A stretch of 33,441 bases of DNA from Franzmannia pantelleriensis (GCF_900102875.1 NZ_FNGH01000015.1:81705-115145), one strand, 5' to 3'; shown: positions 16,463 through 25,367, numbered from the stretch's first letter. A program made the numbers and translations. Notes: generated by a model not told the origin, from the letters alone.

Positions 16463-17362
16463 TTATTGCGTGTCGTGCCACTGCACCGGGCCGAACCGCC
16501 AGCGCTGCCGTAAACAGTCACCGCTTGCCAGCTCGACTAGCCCTTCGGCCAGTGGATCGTCGAAATGGTGGGCATCCACCGCATGGCTGACCGGCTCGAA
16601 ACAGAAGAAGTCGGCATCGCTGCCCGGCGAGAACACCAGGTAGCGGCTGAGCTGCGGCGCAACGTTCAGCGCCATGCTCAGCCCGCGCTGCGGCCAGCTC
16701 ATGCTAGCGCGACCGCGCCAACCACTGAACAGGTTGTCGATGCCACCTTCGGGCAGGGCCGCATTGTCGGCAAACTGCCAAGGGTCATCGGCGGCCAGGT
16801 GCCGCCAATGGGTGGGCAGCTGTGCGGCATCCACCTCCCAGACCCCGCTGGCCGGGGCCGACAGCCGCACGTCCGGCGTGCGGGGAAACCAGGGGTGCAG
16901 GCCGACTCCGTAAGGGGTGGGCCGTAGGCCGAGGTGGGTCAGGGTTAGATCGACCACCAGGCTGGCGCCCTGCAGCCGATAATCCAGCATGGCCCGATAG
17001 TCGAAGGGCGGCTGCCAGGCCGAGTGCAGCGCGAGCCGCATCCTCTCTGGCGCCAGCGCCACCACCCGCCAGGGCTGCTGCCAGCCGTCGCCGTGGATCG
17101 GCAGCGGCTCGCCGGCCAGGTTGGCGGGTAGCGCATATTCCTGGCCACGCCAGGCGAAGCTGCCACCGGAGATACGGTTGGACCACGGCAGCAGCGGATA
17201 CATGCCCATGCGGTTGGGGTCGTCATCCGGCCCTTCCCCGGGCCGAAAGAGCGGCACCGGGCCCGCCGCCGTCAGGGCGTCGAAACGCACCACGCAGGCG
17301 CCGTTGCCCGGCGCGACCACCAGCCTGAGGCGGCCGTTGTCGAGGGTCAGCGCCTCACACAT
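16463..17362 (-). CDS. Aldose 1-epimerase (mutarotase) family protein
   Basis: Interconverts alpha and beta anomers of an aldose, supplying the anomer used by the dehydrogenases. 299 residues. Family residues: substrate Arg63 in PWSNRISGG, His90 (PIHGDGW), catalytic acid His156 (GVGLHPWFP) and catalytic base Glu256 (FFCFEPVSH). The ATG at 17362 overlaps the preceding dehydrogenase stop by 8 bases, so the two are translationally coupled. A longer open frame to 17431 lies inside the upstream gene and is not used. In operon A with the ABC importer and lactonase, so a pentose or galactose-type sugar is the likely substrate. Confidence 0.9.
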   Translation of the reverse strand: MCEALTLDNGRLRLVVAPGNGACVVRFDALTAAGPVPLFRPGEGPDDDPNRMGMYPLLPWSNRISGGSFAWRGQEYALPANLAGEPLPIHGDGWQQPWRVVALAPERMRLALHSAWQPPFDYRAMLDYRLQGASLVVDLTLTHLGLRPTPYGVGLHPWFPRTPDVRLSAPASGVWEVDAAQLPTHWRHLAADDPWQFADNAALPEGGIDNLFSGWRGRASMSWPQRGLSMALNVAPQLSRYLVFSPGSDADFFCFEPVSHAVDAHHFDDPLAEGLVELASGDCLRQRWRFGPVQWHDTQ

Positions 17363-18518
17363 CCACCCAGCCGCCTCCGGCCGCAGACGAGGCCAGCGCA
17401 CCGGTGATGAACTGCAGGCCGTCGACCCCATCCATCACGCCCGGAGTGTTGGCCGCCAGCGCCGTAGCCTCACGCCCCGCTTGGCGGGCACGGATCTGCT
17501 CGGCAAAATCAGCGTAGAGCTGGGCAAAGGCTTCGAGATAGCCCTCCGGGTGGCCGGGGGGGATCCGCGCTGCCGCCAGCGCCGCCTCGCCGAGGCCGGG
17601 GCCGTTGCGGGTCAGGATCCGCGGCGGCTCGCCCAGCGGCGAATGGATCAGCCGGTTGGGCTCCTCCTGGTACCACTCGAGGCCGCCTTGGCTGCCGTAG
17701 ACCCGCAGCTTGAGGCCGTTCTCGTTGCCCGGCACTACCTGGCTCGACCACAGCATGCCCCGCGCGCCCCCCTTGAAGCGCAGCATCATGTGCACGTTGT
17801 CATCCAGGGCGCGGCCCTCGACGAAGGTGTGCATGTCCGCCGCCAGCGACTCGAGCTCGAGCCCGGTGACAAAGCGTGCCAGATGATAGGCGTGGGTGCC
17901 GATATCGCCCAGGCAGCCGGCCGGCCCGCTGCGCTGCGGGTCGGTACGCCACTCGGCCTGCTTGACGCCGCTCTCTTCCAGGCGGGTCGATAACCAATCC
18001 TGAGGGTACTCGACCTGCACCACCCGCAGCTCGCCCAGCTCACCGGCGGCGACCATGTCGCGGGCCTGGCGCACCAGCGAGTAGCCGGAGTAGTTGTAGG
18101 TCAGGCCGAAGAACAGCCCGCTGCGTTCGACCAGCGCGGCCAGCGTTTGGGCATCTTCCAGAGTGGTGGTCATCGGCTTGTCGCAGATCACGTGGATGCC
18201 CGCCTCGAGGAAGGTACGGGCCACGTCGAAGTGCAGATGATTGGGGGTGACGATGGCGACCACGTCGATGCCGTCCGGACGCTGGCCCTCGGCTTCGGCC
18301 ATGGCGCGGTAATCAGGGTAAGCACGCTCCTTGGCGACGTGCAGCTCCGCGGCCGCCGCGCGGCCGCGCTCGGGGTCGGAGGCGAAGGCCCCGGCCACCA
18401 GCTCGTAGTGATCGTCGATTCGCGCGGCGATGCGATGCACGCCGCCGATGAAAGCTCCCTGGCCGCCACCGACCATGCCCAGGCGCAGCCGGCGGGGAGT
18501 GTCGTGATGTTGGCTCAT
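17355..18518 (-). CDS. Gfo/Idh/MocA family oxidoreductase
   Basis: NAD(P)-dependent sugar or polyol dehydrogenase, 387 residues. The Rossmann loop [12 protein letters not shown] is at 15-26. The family Lys is Lys114 in ICDKPMT, replacing the usual EKP with DKP. The catalytic region [13 protein letters not shown] contains Asp205 and His209. The C-terminal half is the alpha/beta substrate domain. It follows the TIM-barrel gene by 13 bases and overlaps the mutarotase gene by 8. Such Gfo/Idh plus TIM-barrel pairs occur in inositol, 3-keto-sugar and anhydrosugar pathways. It is clearly different from the shorter arabinose dehydrogenase at 25385-26311, and its substrate is unknown. Confidence 0.88.
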   Translation of the reverse strand: MSQHHDTPRRLRLGMVGGGQGAFIGGVHRIAARIDDHYELVAGAFASDPERGRAAAAELHVAKERAYPDYRAMAEAEGQRPDGIDVVAIVTPNHLHFDVARTFLEAGIHVICDKPMTTTLEDAQTLAALVERSGLFFGLTYNYSGYSLVRQARDMVAAGELGELRVVQVEYPQDWLSTRLEESGVKQAEWRTDPQRSGPAGCLGDIGTHAYHLARFVTGLELESLAADMHTFVEGRALDDNVHMMLRFKGGARGMLWSSQVVPGNENGLKLRVYGSQGGLEWYQEEPNRLIHSPLGEPPRILTRNGPGLGEAALAAARIPPGHPEGYLEAFAQLYADFAEQIRARQAGREATALAANTPGVMDGVDGLQFITGALASSAAGGGWVDV

Positions 18519-18531
18519 GTCGTTCTATCCT

Positions 18532-19587
18532 TCAGTCGAGGCCCAGCAAGCGACGGTTGGCCGCCTCGTCGGCGCCCCCATCGGCGAAGTCGTCGAAGGC
18601 TCGCTCGGTCACCTGGATGATATGGTCGCGAATGAAGGCGGCCCCTTCACGGGCACCGACCTCGGGGTGCTTGAGGCAGCACTCCCACTCCAGCACCGCC
18701 CAGCCGTGGTAGTCGTTGGCCGCCATCCACGAGAACATCGACTTGAAGTCGATCTGGCCGTCGCCCAGCGAGCGGAAACGCCCGGCCCGCTCGGTCCACG
18801 ACTGGTAGCCGGAATAGACGCCCTGCTTGGGACTGGGATTGAACTCGGCATCCTTGACGTGAAACATCTGGATATGCTCGCGGTAGACGTCCAGGAAGCC
18901 CAGGTAGTCGAGCTGCTGCAGAATCAGGTGGCTGGGGTCGTAGAGAATATGGCAGCGCGGGTGATGGCCGACCCGTTCGAGAAACATCTCGAAGGTAATG
19001 CCGTCGTGCAGATCCTCGCCGGGGTGAATCTCATAGCAGAGGTTGACCCCGGCCTCGTCGAAGGCGTCGAGGATCGGCCGCCAGCGCTTGGCCAGCTCGT
19101 CGAAGGCGGTGTCGATCAAACCTGCCGGGCGCTGCGGCCAGGGGTAGAGGAACGGCCAGGCCAACGAGCCCGAGAAGGTGCCGTGGTCGGTGAGGCCGAG
19201 GTTCTGCGACGCCTTGGCGGCCAGCATCAGCTGCTCGACCGCCCACGCCTGACGAGCCTGGGGATTGCCGCGCACCTCGGGTACCGCAAAGCCGTCAAAG
19301 ACCTCATCGTAGACCGGGTGTACGGCCACTAGCTGACCCTGCAGGTGGGTGGAGAGTTCGGTCAACGACAGACCGTGTTCGGCCAGGGTGCCCTTGATCT
19401 CGTCACAGTAGGTGCGGCTCTCGGCGGCACGTTTCAGATCGATCAGGCGCGCATCCCAGCTGGGAATCTGCACGCCTTTGTAGCCCAGCCCCGCCGCCCA
19501 GGCAGCGATGCTGTCGAGGCTGTTGAAGGGGGCGTCGTCACCGGCAAACTGGGCAAGGAAGATCGCCGGCCCTTTGATGGTTTGCAT
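18532..19587 (-). CDS. Sugar phosphate isomerase/epimerase-like TIM-barrel protein
   Basis: Xylose-isomerase-like (AP endonuclease 2 superfamily) TIM barrel, 351 residues. Likely metal ligands: Glu186 (CYEIHPGED), Asp217 and His220 (LYDPSHL), His243 (MFHVKDAEF) and Glu300 (VLEWECC). Members isomerise, epimerise or dehydrate keto-sugars and inosose. The ATG at 19587 has GGAG 8 bases upstream, and that site lies in a small hairpin (TCCGA-N6-TCGGA, 19597-19612) that may hide it. It sits between the ABC binding protein and the Gfo/Idh dehydrogenase, so all three probably act on one imported compound. The reaction cannot be told from sequence alone. Confidence 0.88.
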   Translation of the reverse strand: MQTIKGPAIFLAQFAGDDAPFNSLDSIAAWAAGLGYKGVQIPSWDARLIDLKRAAESRTYCDEIKGTLAEHGLSLTELSTHLQGQLVAVHPVYDEVFDGFAVPEVRGNPQARQAWAVEQLMLAAKASQNLGLTDHGTFSGSLAWPFLYPWPQRPAGLIDTAFDELAKRWRPILDAFDEAGVNLCYEIHPGEDLHDGITFEMFLERVGHHPRCHILYDPSHLILQQLDYLGFLDVYREHIQMFHVKDAEFNPSPKQGVYSGYQSWTERAGRFRSLGDGQIDFKSMFSWMAANDYHGWAVLEWECCLKHPEVGAREGAAFIRDHIIQVTERAFDDFADGGADEAANRRLLGLD

Positions 19588-19620
19588 AGCGAGTTCTCCG
19601 ATGGTTGTCGGAAGATGGAG

Positions 19621-19648
19621 GCCGGCGGGCGTCGTGACGCCCGCCGGC
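19621..19648 (-). terminator. Hairpin directly after the ABC sugar-binding protein gene
   Basis: Arms of 13 bases (19621-19633, GCCGGCGGGCGTC, and 19636-19648) are exact reverse complements with two bases between. It begins four bases after the binding-protein stop on the minus strand. No U tract follows, so it more likely protects the upstream mRNA end or partly reduces downstream expression than fully terminates. Confidence 0.6.
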
Positions 19649-19652
19649 TCGA

Positions 19653-20621
19653 TCAGAACGGTGAATCGGGGAAGTAGTACTGCTCGGCGTTCTCCTGGGT
19701 GATCAGCGGCGAGCCGAGGATGTACTCACCCACCACCGGGCCGTTGGAGACGAAGTGCTGCACGGTGAGATCCATGGCGGTGGCGATCATCGCCGGCGGA
19801 TAGAGCACGTCGACCGGTATCAGCTCGTCACCCTCCATGACCCGCGCGATGATGTCCTTCATGCCCGCCCCGCCGACGATGAACAGCTCATCCTCACGGT
19901 TGGCCTGGCGCACCGCCTCGATCACCCCAAGGGCGATGTCGTCATCCTGGGCCCACACTGCATCGATGCGCTCGAAGCGCGCCAGGAAGTCCTGCATCAC
20001 CTCGAAGCCGTCGTCGCGGTTCCAGTTGGCATGCTGCATGTCGAGGATGTTGATGTCGGAGCCTTCGATGGCCTCCTGGAAGCCTTGCACGCGCTCCTCA
20101 TCGATCACCGTGGGGATCCCGCGCAGCACCACGATGTCGCCCTCGCCATCGAGCTGGTCGCGAATGTACTCGCCGGACACCCGGCCCATCTCGTGGTTGT
20201 TGCCGGCCACATAGAGGTCTTCGATGCCCTCCTGTTCGAGCCCGCGGTCGACCACGGTCACGAACACACCGGACTCCTTGACGCGGCGCACCGGGTCGGT
20301 CAGCGGCCCGGACTCGAAGGGCAACACCACCAGCGCATCGATGTTGCGCTGCGAGACCAGGTCTTCGAGGTCGTTGGCCTGGCCACCTGGGTCGCTGGCC
20401 GTTGAGATGGTGATCGCTATCTCGGGGTGCAGCGCCTCGAGCCGCTCCTTGGCCTGCTCGGCGTGGAAATTAACCCCGCCGGTCCAGCCATGAGTGGCGG
20501 CAGGAATCGATACGCCAATGGTGTAATCCTGTGCCGCGGCAAGGGTGGGTAGCCCTAGTGCCGCGGTTGCGGCGAAGGCCGCTACCGTCATCTTGGTATT
20601 TATCATCTTGGTTGTAGGCAT
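19653..20621 (-). CDS. Ribose-type ABC transporter sugar-binding protein
   Basis: Periplasmic sugar receptor of the RbsB/XylF class, 322 residues. Signal peptide to about residue 30 (MTVAAFAATAALGLPTLAAA followed by Q-DYTIGVSIP). Two-lobe family motifs: IPAATHGWTGGVNFHAEQA, DALVVLPFESGPLTDPV, VTVVDRG, GRVSGEYI and AVWAQDDDIALGV. Start at ATG 20621 with AGGAG 8 bases upstream. An alternative in-frame ATG at 20678 overlaps the permease stop (ATGA) and would add 19 Lys/Gln/His-rich residues; it is less likely with a signal peptide. Unusually, the gene comes after ATPase and permease in the operon. A strong hairpin follows. Ligand probably a pentose or other monosaccharide. Confidence 0.93.
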   Translation of the reverse strand: MPTTKMINTKMTVAAFAATAALGLPTLAAAQDYTIGVSIPAATHGWTGGVNFHAEQAKERLEALHPEIAITISTASDPGGQANDLEDLVSQRNIDALVVLPFESGPLTDPVRRVKESGVFVTVVDRGLEQEGIEDLYVAGNNHEMGRVSGEYIRDQLDGEGDIVVLRGIPTVIDEERVQGFQEAIEGSDINILDMQHANWNRDDGFEVMQDFLARFERIDAVWAQDDDIALGVIEAVRQANREDELFIVGGAGMKDIIARVMEGDELIPVDVLYPPAMIATAMDLTVQHFVSNGPVVGEYILGSPLITQENAEQYYFPDSPF

Positions 20622-20674
20622 GGTGATGCTCCTCTGCTGCTTGTGCTTGTTATGCTGCTGCTTGTATAGGCACC

Positions 20675-21688
20675 TCATGGCGCCGACTTCCTCCACGACG
20701 CGCGCTGCAGGTACACCGCGACGATGATGATGATCCCCTGCACCGTGCCGTTGAGATAGTTGGAGATGGCATCGGTGAGATTGAGGATGTTGCCGATCAT
20801 GGTCAGCATGATCGCCCCCACTACCGTGCCCCAGATGCGCCCGTGCCCGCCCTTGAGCACGGTGCCGCCAATGATCACCGCGGCAATCGCCTCGAGCTCC
20901 CAGAGCACCCCGGTGGCCCCCGATGCCGAGCCCAGCCGCGGCACGTAGATGATGGTCGCCAGCGCCACGCACACACCCTGCAGCATGTAAGTCATGGTCT
21001 TGATGCGATCGACGTGGATGGCGCTGTACTCGGCCACCTTCTCGTTGGAGCCGATGGCGAAGCAGTAGCGACCGAAGCGGGTATGGTTGAGCAGGATGTA
21101 GCCGACCACCGCCACCAGCAGGAACACCAGTACCGGAATCGGAATCCCCACCAGGCTGCCGTAGTAGACCGGCCGGTAGATATCGCGAACCCCCCAGTCC
21201 AGCGACAGGGTGCCGCCATCGGCGAGGTAGGTCACCAGCGAGCGGTAGATCCCCATGGTGCCCAGGGTCACGATAAAGGCCTCGATCTTGCCCTTGGTGG
21301 TCACCATGCCGTTGATGAAGCCGGCACACAGCCCGAGCAGCAACGAGGCACCGATGCCCAGTAAGATCGTGGTCAGGCCGGGGCCGAACTGCTCGACCAG
21401 GCTGTTCATGAGGATGATCATCACCCCGGCGATGAAGGCCGCCATCGACCCCACCGAGAGATCCAGCCCGCCGGCGGTAATCACGAAGGTGGCGCCAATG
21501 GCGATGATGCCGATAAAGGCGCTGCGGGTCAGCATGTTGGAGAGGTTGTCCAACCCCAGGAAGGCCGGGTTGATCAACACCCCCAGCAGCGCCAACGCCA
21601 TCAGCGCAATGAACGGCCCCCAGGTCTTTAGATCGAAGGAGGCTTGGCTCCGAGCGACTGACTTGTTGTTAGGCACGACGCTGTTCAT
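20675..21688 (-). CDS. Ribose-type ABC transporter permease
   Basis: RbsC/XylH-class inner-membrane permease, 337 residues with 8-10 helices. Conserved stretches are [23 protein letters not shown] (broken here in two motifs, [14 protein letters not shown] and [10 protein letters not shown]), [21 protein letters not shown] and the ATPase-contact loop [22 protein letters not shown] at 21688 with GGGAG upstream; the start lies 20 bases inside the ATPase gene, so translation is coupled. The two proteins form the transmembrane engine for the binding protein that follows. C-terminus ends with [10 protein letters not shown]. Confidence 0.94.
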   Translation of the reverse strand: MNSVVPNNKSVARSQASFDLKTWGPFIALMALALLGVLINPAFLGLDNLSNMLTRSAFIGIIAIGATFVITAGGLDLSVGSMAAFIAGVMIILMNSLVEQFGPGLTTILLGIGASLLLGLCAGFINGMVTTKGKIEAFIVTLGTMGIYRSLVTYLADGGTLSLDWGVRDIYRPVYYGSLVGIPIPVLVFLLVAVVGYILLNHTRFGRYCFAIGSNEKVAEYSAIHVDRIKTMTYMLQGVCVALATIIYVPRLGSASGATGVLWELEAIAAVIIGGTVLKGGHGRIWGTVVGAIMLTMIGNILNLTDAISNYLNGTVQGIIIIVAVYLQRASWRKSAP

Positions 21689-23198
21689 CGACTCCCACCC
21701 CCTTGATACCCGATGCGTACTGCATGATTTCGTGTTCGTTGATCTGCTCGCCCTCGAGCACCCCGGTCAGCACCCCGGCGCACATCACCGCCACCCGGTG
21801 CGAGAGGCCGATCAGCTCTGACATCTCCGAGGAGATCAGGATCACCGAGCATCCGGCCTCGGTGAGTTCGCGCACGAAGTGATAGATCTGATGCTTGGTG
21901 CCCACGTCGATGCCGCGGGTCGGCTCGTTGATGATTACGATCTCGGGATCGATGGTCATGACCTTGGCCAACAGCAGCTTCTGCTGGTTGCCGCCGGAGA
22001 GCTCGGCAGCGGTGCGCGCTTCGGTACGCAGGCGGATGTCGAAGCGCTCGATGGCCTCATGAAAGGCCTGCTCTTCGCGACGGCGATCGATCAGCGGACG
22101 GCAGTAGGCGCGCAGGTTGAGCAGCGTGAGATTGGGGCGCAGGCCCATGTTGAGGACCAGCCCCTTGCCCTTGCGGTCTTCGGTGAGGTAGGCGATGCGC
22201 TGGCGCACCGCGTCGCGAAGGTGGCGCAGCGCTACCGGCTGGCCATTGCGCAACACCTCGCCCGCGCTGCGCGGACGCAGCCCCAGCAGCGCCTCGATCA
22301 GCGCCGTGCGGCCAGCGCCGACGACCCCGCCGAAGCCCAGCACCTCGCCGCGGCGTAGCGTAAAACTCGCTTGCTTGACGGCCCCGGGCACCACCATGTT
22401 GCGGGCCTCAAGCACCACCTCGGCGTCGCTGGCCAGCGCACTGCGCTCGGGGTACATGTCGGTGATCTCTCGCCCCACCATCAGCCGCGCCAGCGCTTCC
22501 TTGCTGCGCCCGGCCATCGGGCCACTATCGATCAAGCGACCGTCGCGCAGCACCGTGACCCGGTCGGCGATCCGCTCGATCTCGCGCAGCTTGTGAGAGA
22601 TATAGAGAATCGCCACGCCGCGCTCACGCAGCCGCGCGATCAGTGCGAACAGCACCTCGACTTCATGCTCGGTAAGGGTGGCCGTGGGTTCATCCATGAT
22701 CAGTACCCGCACGTCGCGGGTGATCGCCTTGGCGATCTCGACCATCTGCTGGTCGGAGGTGCTGAGGTCCTTGACCCTGGCACGCGGGTCGACCCGAGTC
22801 TCGAGTTCTGCCAGCGCCTCACGGCAGCGCTCACGCATGGCCTTACGGTCGAGGAATAGGCCGCGGCGCAGTTCGCGCCCCAGGAAGATGTTCTCCTCGG
22901 CGCTCAACTGCTCGGCCAGGGCCAGTTCCTGATGGATCATCACCACCCCGTCGGCTTCCGCTTCGCCACTGCCACGATAGTGGCGCGCCTCTCCGTCCAG
23001 GTGGATGTCACCGGAGGTGGCACTCAGATAGCCCGAGAGGATCTTGACCAGGGTGGACTTACCGGCGCCGTTCTCGCCCAGCAGCGCGTGCACCTCACCC
23101 GGCACCAGGTCGAGGTCGATATCGAACAGCACCTGGTTAGGGCCAAACGAGCGGCAAATACGCCGTGCCGACAGCAACGGCTGATCCTGAGTGCTCAT
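21669..23198 (-). CDS. Ribose-type ABC transporter ATP-binding protein (two domains)
   Basis: RbsA/XylG-class ATPase, 509 residues, with two ABC domains. N-domain: Walker [10 protein letters not shown] at 41-49, signature [15 protein letters not shown], Walker [11 protein letters not shown]-domain: degenerate Walker A ([10 protein letters not shown]), signature [15 protein letters not shown] and Walker [13 protein letters not shown]. This asymmetry is normal for the family. The ATG at 23198 shares one base with the stop of the sugar dehydrogenase (TGATG); an in-frame GTG at 23207 is possible but adds only three residues. It overlaps the permease gene by 20 bases. Confidence 0.95.
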   Translation of the reverse strand: MSTQDQPLLSARRICRSFGPNQVLFDIDLDLVPGEVHALLGENGAGKSTLVKILSGYLSATSGDIHLDGEARHYRGSGEAEADGVVMIHQELALAEQLSAEENIFLGRELRRGLFLDRKAMRERCREALAELETRVDPRARVKDLSTSDQQMVEIAKAITRDVRVLIMDEPTATLTEHEVEVLFALIARLRERGVAILYISHKLREIERIADRVTVLRDGRLIDSGPMAGRSKEALARLMVGREITDMYPERSALASDAEVVLEARNMVVPGAVKQASFTLRRGEVLGFGGVVGAGRTALIEALLGLRPRSAGEVLRNGQPVALRHLRDAVRQRIAYLTEDRKGKGLVLNMGLRPNLTLLNLRAYCRPLIDRRREEQAFHEAIERFDIRLRTEARTAAELSGGNQQKLLLAKVMTIDPEIVIINEPTRGIDVGTKHQIYHFVRELTEAGCSVILISSEMSELIGLSHRVAVMCAGVLTGVLEGEQINEHEIMQYASGIKGVGVDEQRRA

Positions 23199-23968
23199 CA
23201 GCCCCACCCCGCATCGACAGGAAATTCCTGTCCGGTCAACTGGGCACTGTCGTCAGCAGCCAGGAACAGCACCATCGGCGCCACATGCTCCGGTGCCAGC
23301 CGCACCTTCAAGCACTGGTGCTGCTGGATGCGTGCCTCGTCCTCGGGGCCGATCCACTTGTCGAGCTGGCGCTCGGTCATGATGCAGCCAGGCACTACCG
23401 TATTGACGCGAATATTCTGTTCGCCCAGGTCCCGCGCCAGGCTGCGGGTCAGGCCGTGAACCGCTGACTTGGCAGTCACGTAGGTGGGCAGGTTGCCCAG
23501 CGCCAGACGCACGCTGATCGAACCGAAGTTGATGATCGAACCGCCACCGGCCTGGGCCATCCGCTCGGCCACCGCCTGGCTCGAGAAGAACATTGGCCGC
23601 AGGTTGAGCGACATGCGCTCATCCCAGTAGTCGACGCTCACGTCACGCCAGTCGTGGCGGTCGTCGTTGGCAGCGTTGTTGATCAGGGTGCGAATCGGCC
23701 CATGGCGTTCACTCACCTGATCGATGACGGCCTGCAGGGCGGCGATGTCGCGAATGTCACAACGATGATAGTCAGGGGCGCGGCCGGTCTGGGCCTCGAG
23801 ATCGCGACACAGCGTCTGGCTGGCGGCATCGTCGATATCGACGAAGGCGACGCGTGCCCCCTGATGATGAAAGGCCTTGACCAGAGCCGCACCGATTCCG
23901 CCACCGCCACCGGTCACGAAAACAACGCGCTCATCAAGACTGGGATAGCGGGCCATCGGCTCGCGCAT
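23198..23968 (-). CDS. xylB: SDR sugar 1-dehydrogenase, Caulobacter XylB-like (D-xylose dehydrogenase)
   Basis: Oxidises an aldopentose, probably D-xylose, to the lactone with NAD. 256 residues. Cofactor motif TGGGGGIG at 19-26, with Asp44 after strand 2 (FVDIDD) pointing to NAD. NNAANDDRH begins at 97, and the catalytic residues are Ser150, Tyr163 and Lys167. Stretches YPSL, NDDRH, YWDER, INFGSIS, AQCLK-type QQHQCLK and DAGWG match Caulobacter XylB as I recall it. The symbol is the Weimberg-pathway name, not xylulokinase. The ATG at 23968 is chosen with GGGGAG 7 bases upstream; a TTG at 23995 is a poorer start. First gene of operon A, facing the ROK regulator. L-arabinose or galactose dehydrogenase activity is an alternative. 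Confidence 0.87.
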   Translation of the reverse strand: MREPMARYPSLDERVVFVTGGGGGIGAALVKAFHHQGARVAFVDIDDAASQTLCRDLEAQTGRAPDYHRCDIRDIAALQAVIDQVSERHGPIRTLINNAANDDRHDWRDVSVDYWDERMSLNLRPMFFSSQAVAERMAQAGGGSIINFGSISVRLALGNLPTYVTAKSAVHGLTRSLARDLGEQNIRVNTVVPGCIMTERQLDKWIGPEDEARIQQHQCLKVRLAPEHVAPMVLFLAADDSAQLTGQEFPVDAGWG

Positions 23969-24013
23969 GGCAATCTCCCCTGTTGTTATTGTCAAAAGCT
24001 GTAGAGCAGCTGG

Positions 24014-24042
24014 CTTATATTTAATTTAGACCCTAAAATAAA
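24014..24042 (-). promoter_or_regulatory. Candidate promoter of the xylose/ABC operon
   Basis: On the minus strand TTTATT (24042-24037) is followed after 17 bases by TATAAG (24019-24014), a good -10 match with a weak -35. The start would lie about 40 bases before the ATG at 23968. The inverted repeat at 24019-24043 covers the -35 and spacer, the expected place for a repressor. Confidence 0.4.
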
Positions 24043-24043
24043 T
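24019..24043. promoter_or_regulatory. Candidate ROK (XylR-like) operator
   Basis: Arms ATTTAATTTAG (24019-24029) and CTAAAATAAAT (24033-24043) are reverse complements at 10 of 11 positions around a 3-base centre. It is the only strongly AT-rich block in the divergent region between the sugar dehydrogenase and the ROK regulator gene. ROK repressors such as XylR bind long AT-rich dyads next to their own genes. It also overlaps TAAAAT (24034-24039), a possible -10 for the regulator gene. Confidence 0.6.
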
Positions 24044-24046
24044 ACC

Positions 24047-24056
24047 TGCATATGCA
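24047..24056. promoter_or_regulatory. Perfect 10-bp palindrome beside the ROK operator
   Basis: TGCATATGCA is fully self-complementary and lies four bases from the inverted repeat at 24019-24043. It may be a second regulator site or chance. Confidence 0.25.
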
Positions 24057-24158
24057 ACTTAGGTCGCATTTTTGTCCATCGCTCGCCCCTGGCAGCGCAG
24101 CCCGTGGCAGCATGGCGACTCTGGTAGACTGCCCCGACCCACAGCAACGGCGAGTCCC

Positions 24159-25367
24159 ATGGCCTATCAGCCTCATGACAGCAGCCGCCACGACAACACC
24201 CTGGCGGTCATTCGCAGCCTGCGGGAGCAAGGCCCGGTGGCGCGCGTCGACCTTGGCATCCTCAACGGCATCAGCTCGGCGACCGTAACCTCGATTAGCG
24301 CTGATCTGCTGCAATTGGGGCTGATCACCGAGCTTCCGCCCGACGTGCAGCGCCCGAGCGGACGCGGGCGCCCCAAGACGCTGGTCCAGCTGGCCCCGGA
24401 GGCGGCCTGCGTGATCTGCGTCAAGCTGTCGATCAATGAACTGCAACTGGTGGTGGGCGACTACGCCGGCCAGCTGCAGCACAGCGAGCACCACAGCGTA
24501 GCGACCCTGGCCCTGACGCCGGATGCTCTCGCCGCACTTCTGGAAGAGAAAATTGCCGCCGTCCGCACCACGGCACTGGCCAGCCACCGGCGCCTGGTCG
24601 GCATCTGCTTAGCGGTACAGGGGGTAGTGTCATCCCACAGCGGTACGCTGATCTGGTCGCCGGCATTGAGCTTTCGCAACGCGCCGCTCTCGGCTCCACT
24701 GGCCGACCGCTTCGATTGCCCGGTACTGCTCGAGAACGATGCCAACTGCATCGCCAGCGTACTGGCAACCAAGCCGGCCTATGCCGGCTATCCCAATCTG
24801 GCAGTGATCATGCTGGGGTACGGCATCGGCATGTCGGTGATGATCGACGGCGTGCCTTTTCTGGGAGCCAACGGCTCCGCGGCGGAGTTCGGTCACAGCA
24901 AGTATCAGCCGGGGGGGGCGCTGTGTGCCTGCGGCAAGCGCGGCTGTATCGAAGCCTATGCCAGCGACTATGCGCTCTATCGCGAAGCCCGCGAGGTGCT
25001 CGAGTTACCCGCCGGCGACAGCGCCCACCCCTCGGAGCAGCAGATGCAAGCGCTGACTCAGCTGGCCATGCAGGGCAACCCCGAGGCCCAGCGCATCTTC
25101 GCCGAGGCAGGGCGCGCGTTGGGCTACGGTATGGCCAATCTACTGGCGCTGTTCAATCCCGATCTGGTGCTGGTGACCGGCTCCGGGGTACGCGGCTACG
25201 CGGCCATGCAGGAGGCCATGCAGGACGCCATCGACGAGGCGCTGGTCAGCGAGCTGATCGGCCCCACACGTATCGTCAGCTGCCCCTGGGATCGCGACAT
25301 GACCTGCCTCGGCGGTATCGCCATCACCTTGCAGGCGAGCGATTCATCGCTGCTTTCGGGGCGCTAG
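24159..25367 (+). CDS. ROK family transcriptional regulator (XylR/NagC type)
   Basis: Sugar-responsive repressor, 402 residues. A winged helix-turn-helix occupies about 12-60 (LGILNGISSATVTSISADLLQ split by the turn), followed by the ROK sugar-kinase-like domain. The ROK zinc motif CACGKRGCIEAYAS is near 255-270, and phosphate-loop-like LENDANCIASV and AEFGHSKYQPGG are present. The ATG at 24159 (MAYQPHDSSRHDN) is chosen because the HTH follows directly; the ribosome binding site is weak (GGCGAG). The longer frame to 24072 crosses the promoter region. It is divergent from operon A and most likely represses it until the sugar is present. It ends convergent with the arabinose dehydrogenase. Confidence 0.92.
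   Translation: MAYQPHDSSRHDNTLAVIRSLREQGPVARVDLGILNGISSATVTSISADLLQLGLITELPPDVQRPSGRGRPKTLVQLAPEAACVICVKLSINELQLVVGDYAGQLQHSEHHSVATLALTPDALAALLEEKIAAVRTTALASHRRLVGICLAVQGVVSSHSGTLIWSPALSFRNAPLSAPLADRFDCPVLLENDANCIASVLATKPAYAGYPNLAVIMLGYGIGMSVMIDGVPFLGANGSAAEFGHSKYQPGGALCACGKRGCIEAYASDYALYREAREVLELPAGDSAHPSEQQMQALTQLAMQGNPEAQRIFAEAGRALGYGMANLLALFNPDLVLVTGSGVRGYAAMQEAMQDAIDEALVSELIGPTRIVSCPWDRDMTCLGGIAITLQASDSSLLSGR

Noticed and set aside
19653-21329. Apparent fusion of a permease-region frame with the binding protein
   Set aside because: The upstream half is an out-of-frame reading of the permease gene. The binding protein has its own signal peptide and ribosome binding site.
23996-24158. Riboswitch in the region between the sugar dehydrogenase and the ROK regulator
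   Set aside because: Only DNA-type dyads are seen; no conserved riboswitch core could be recognised.
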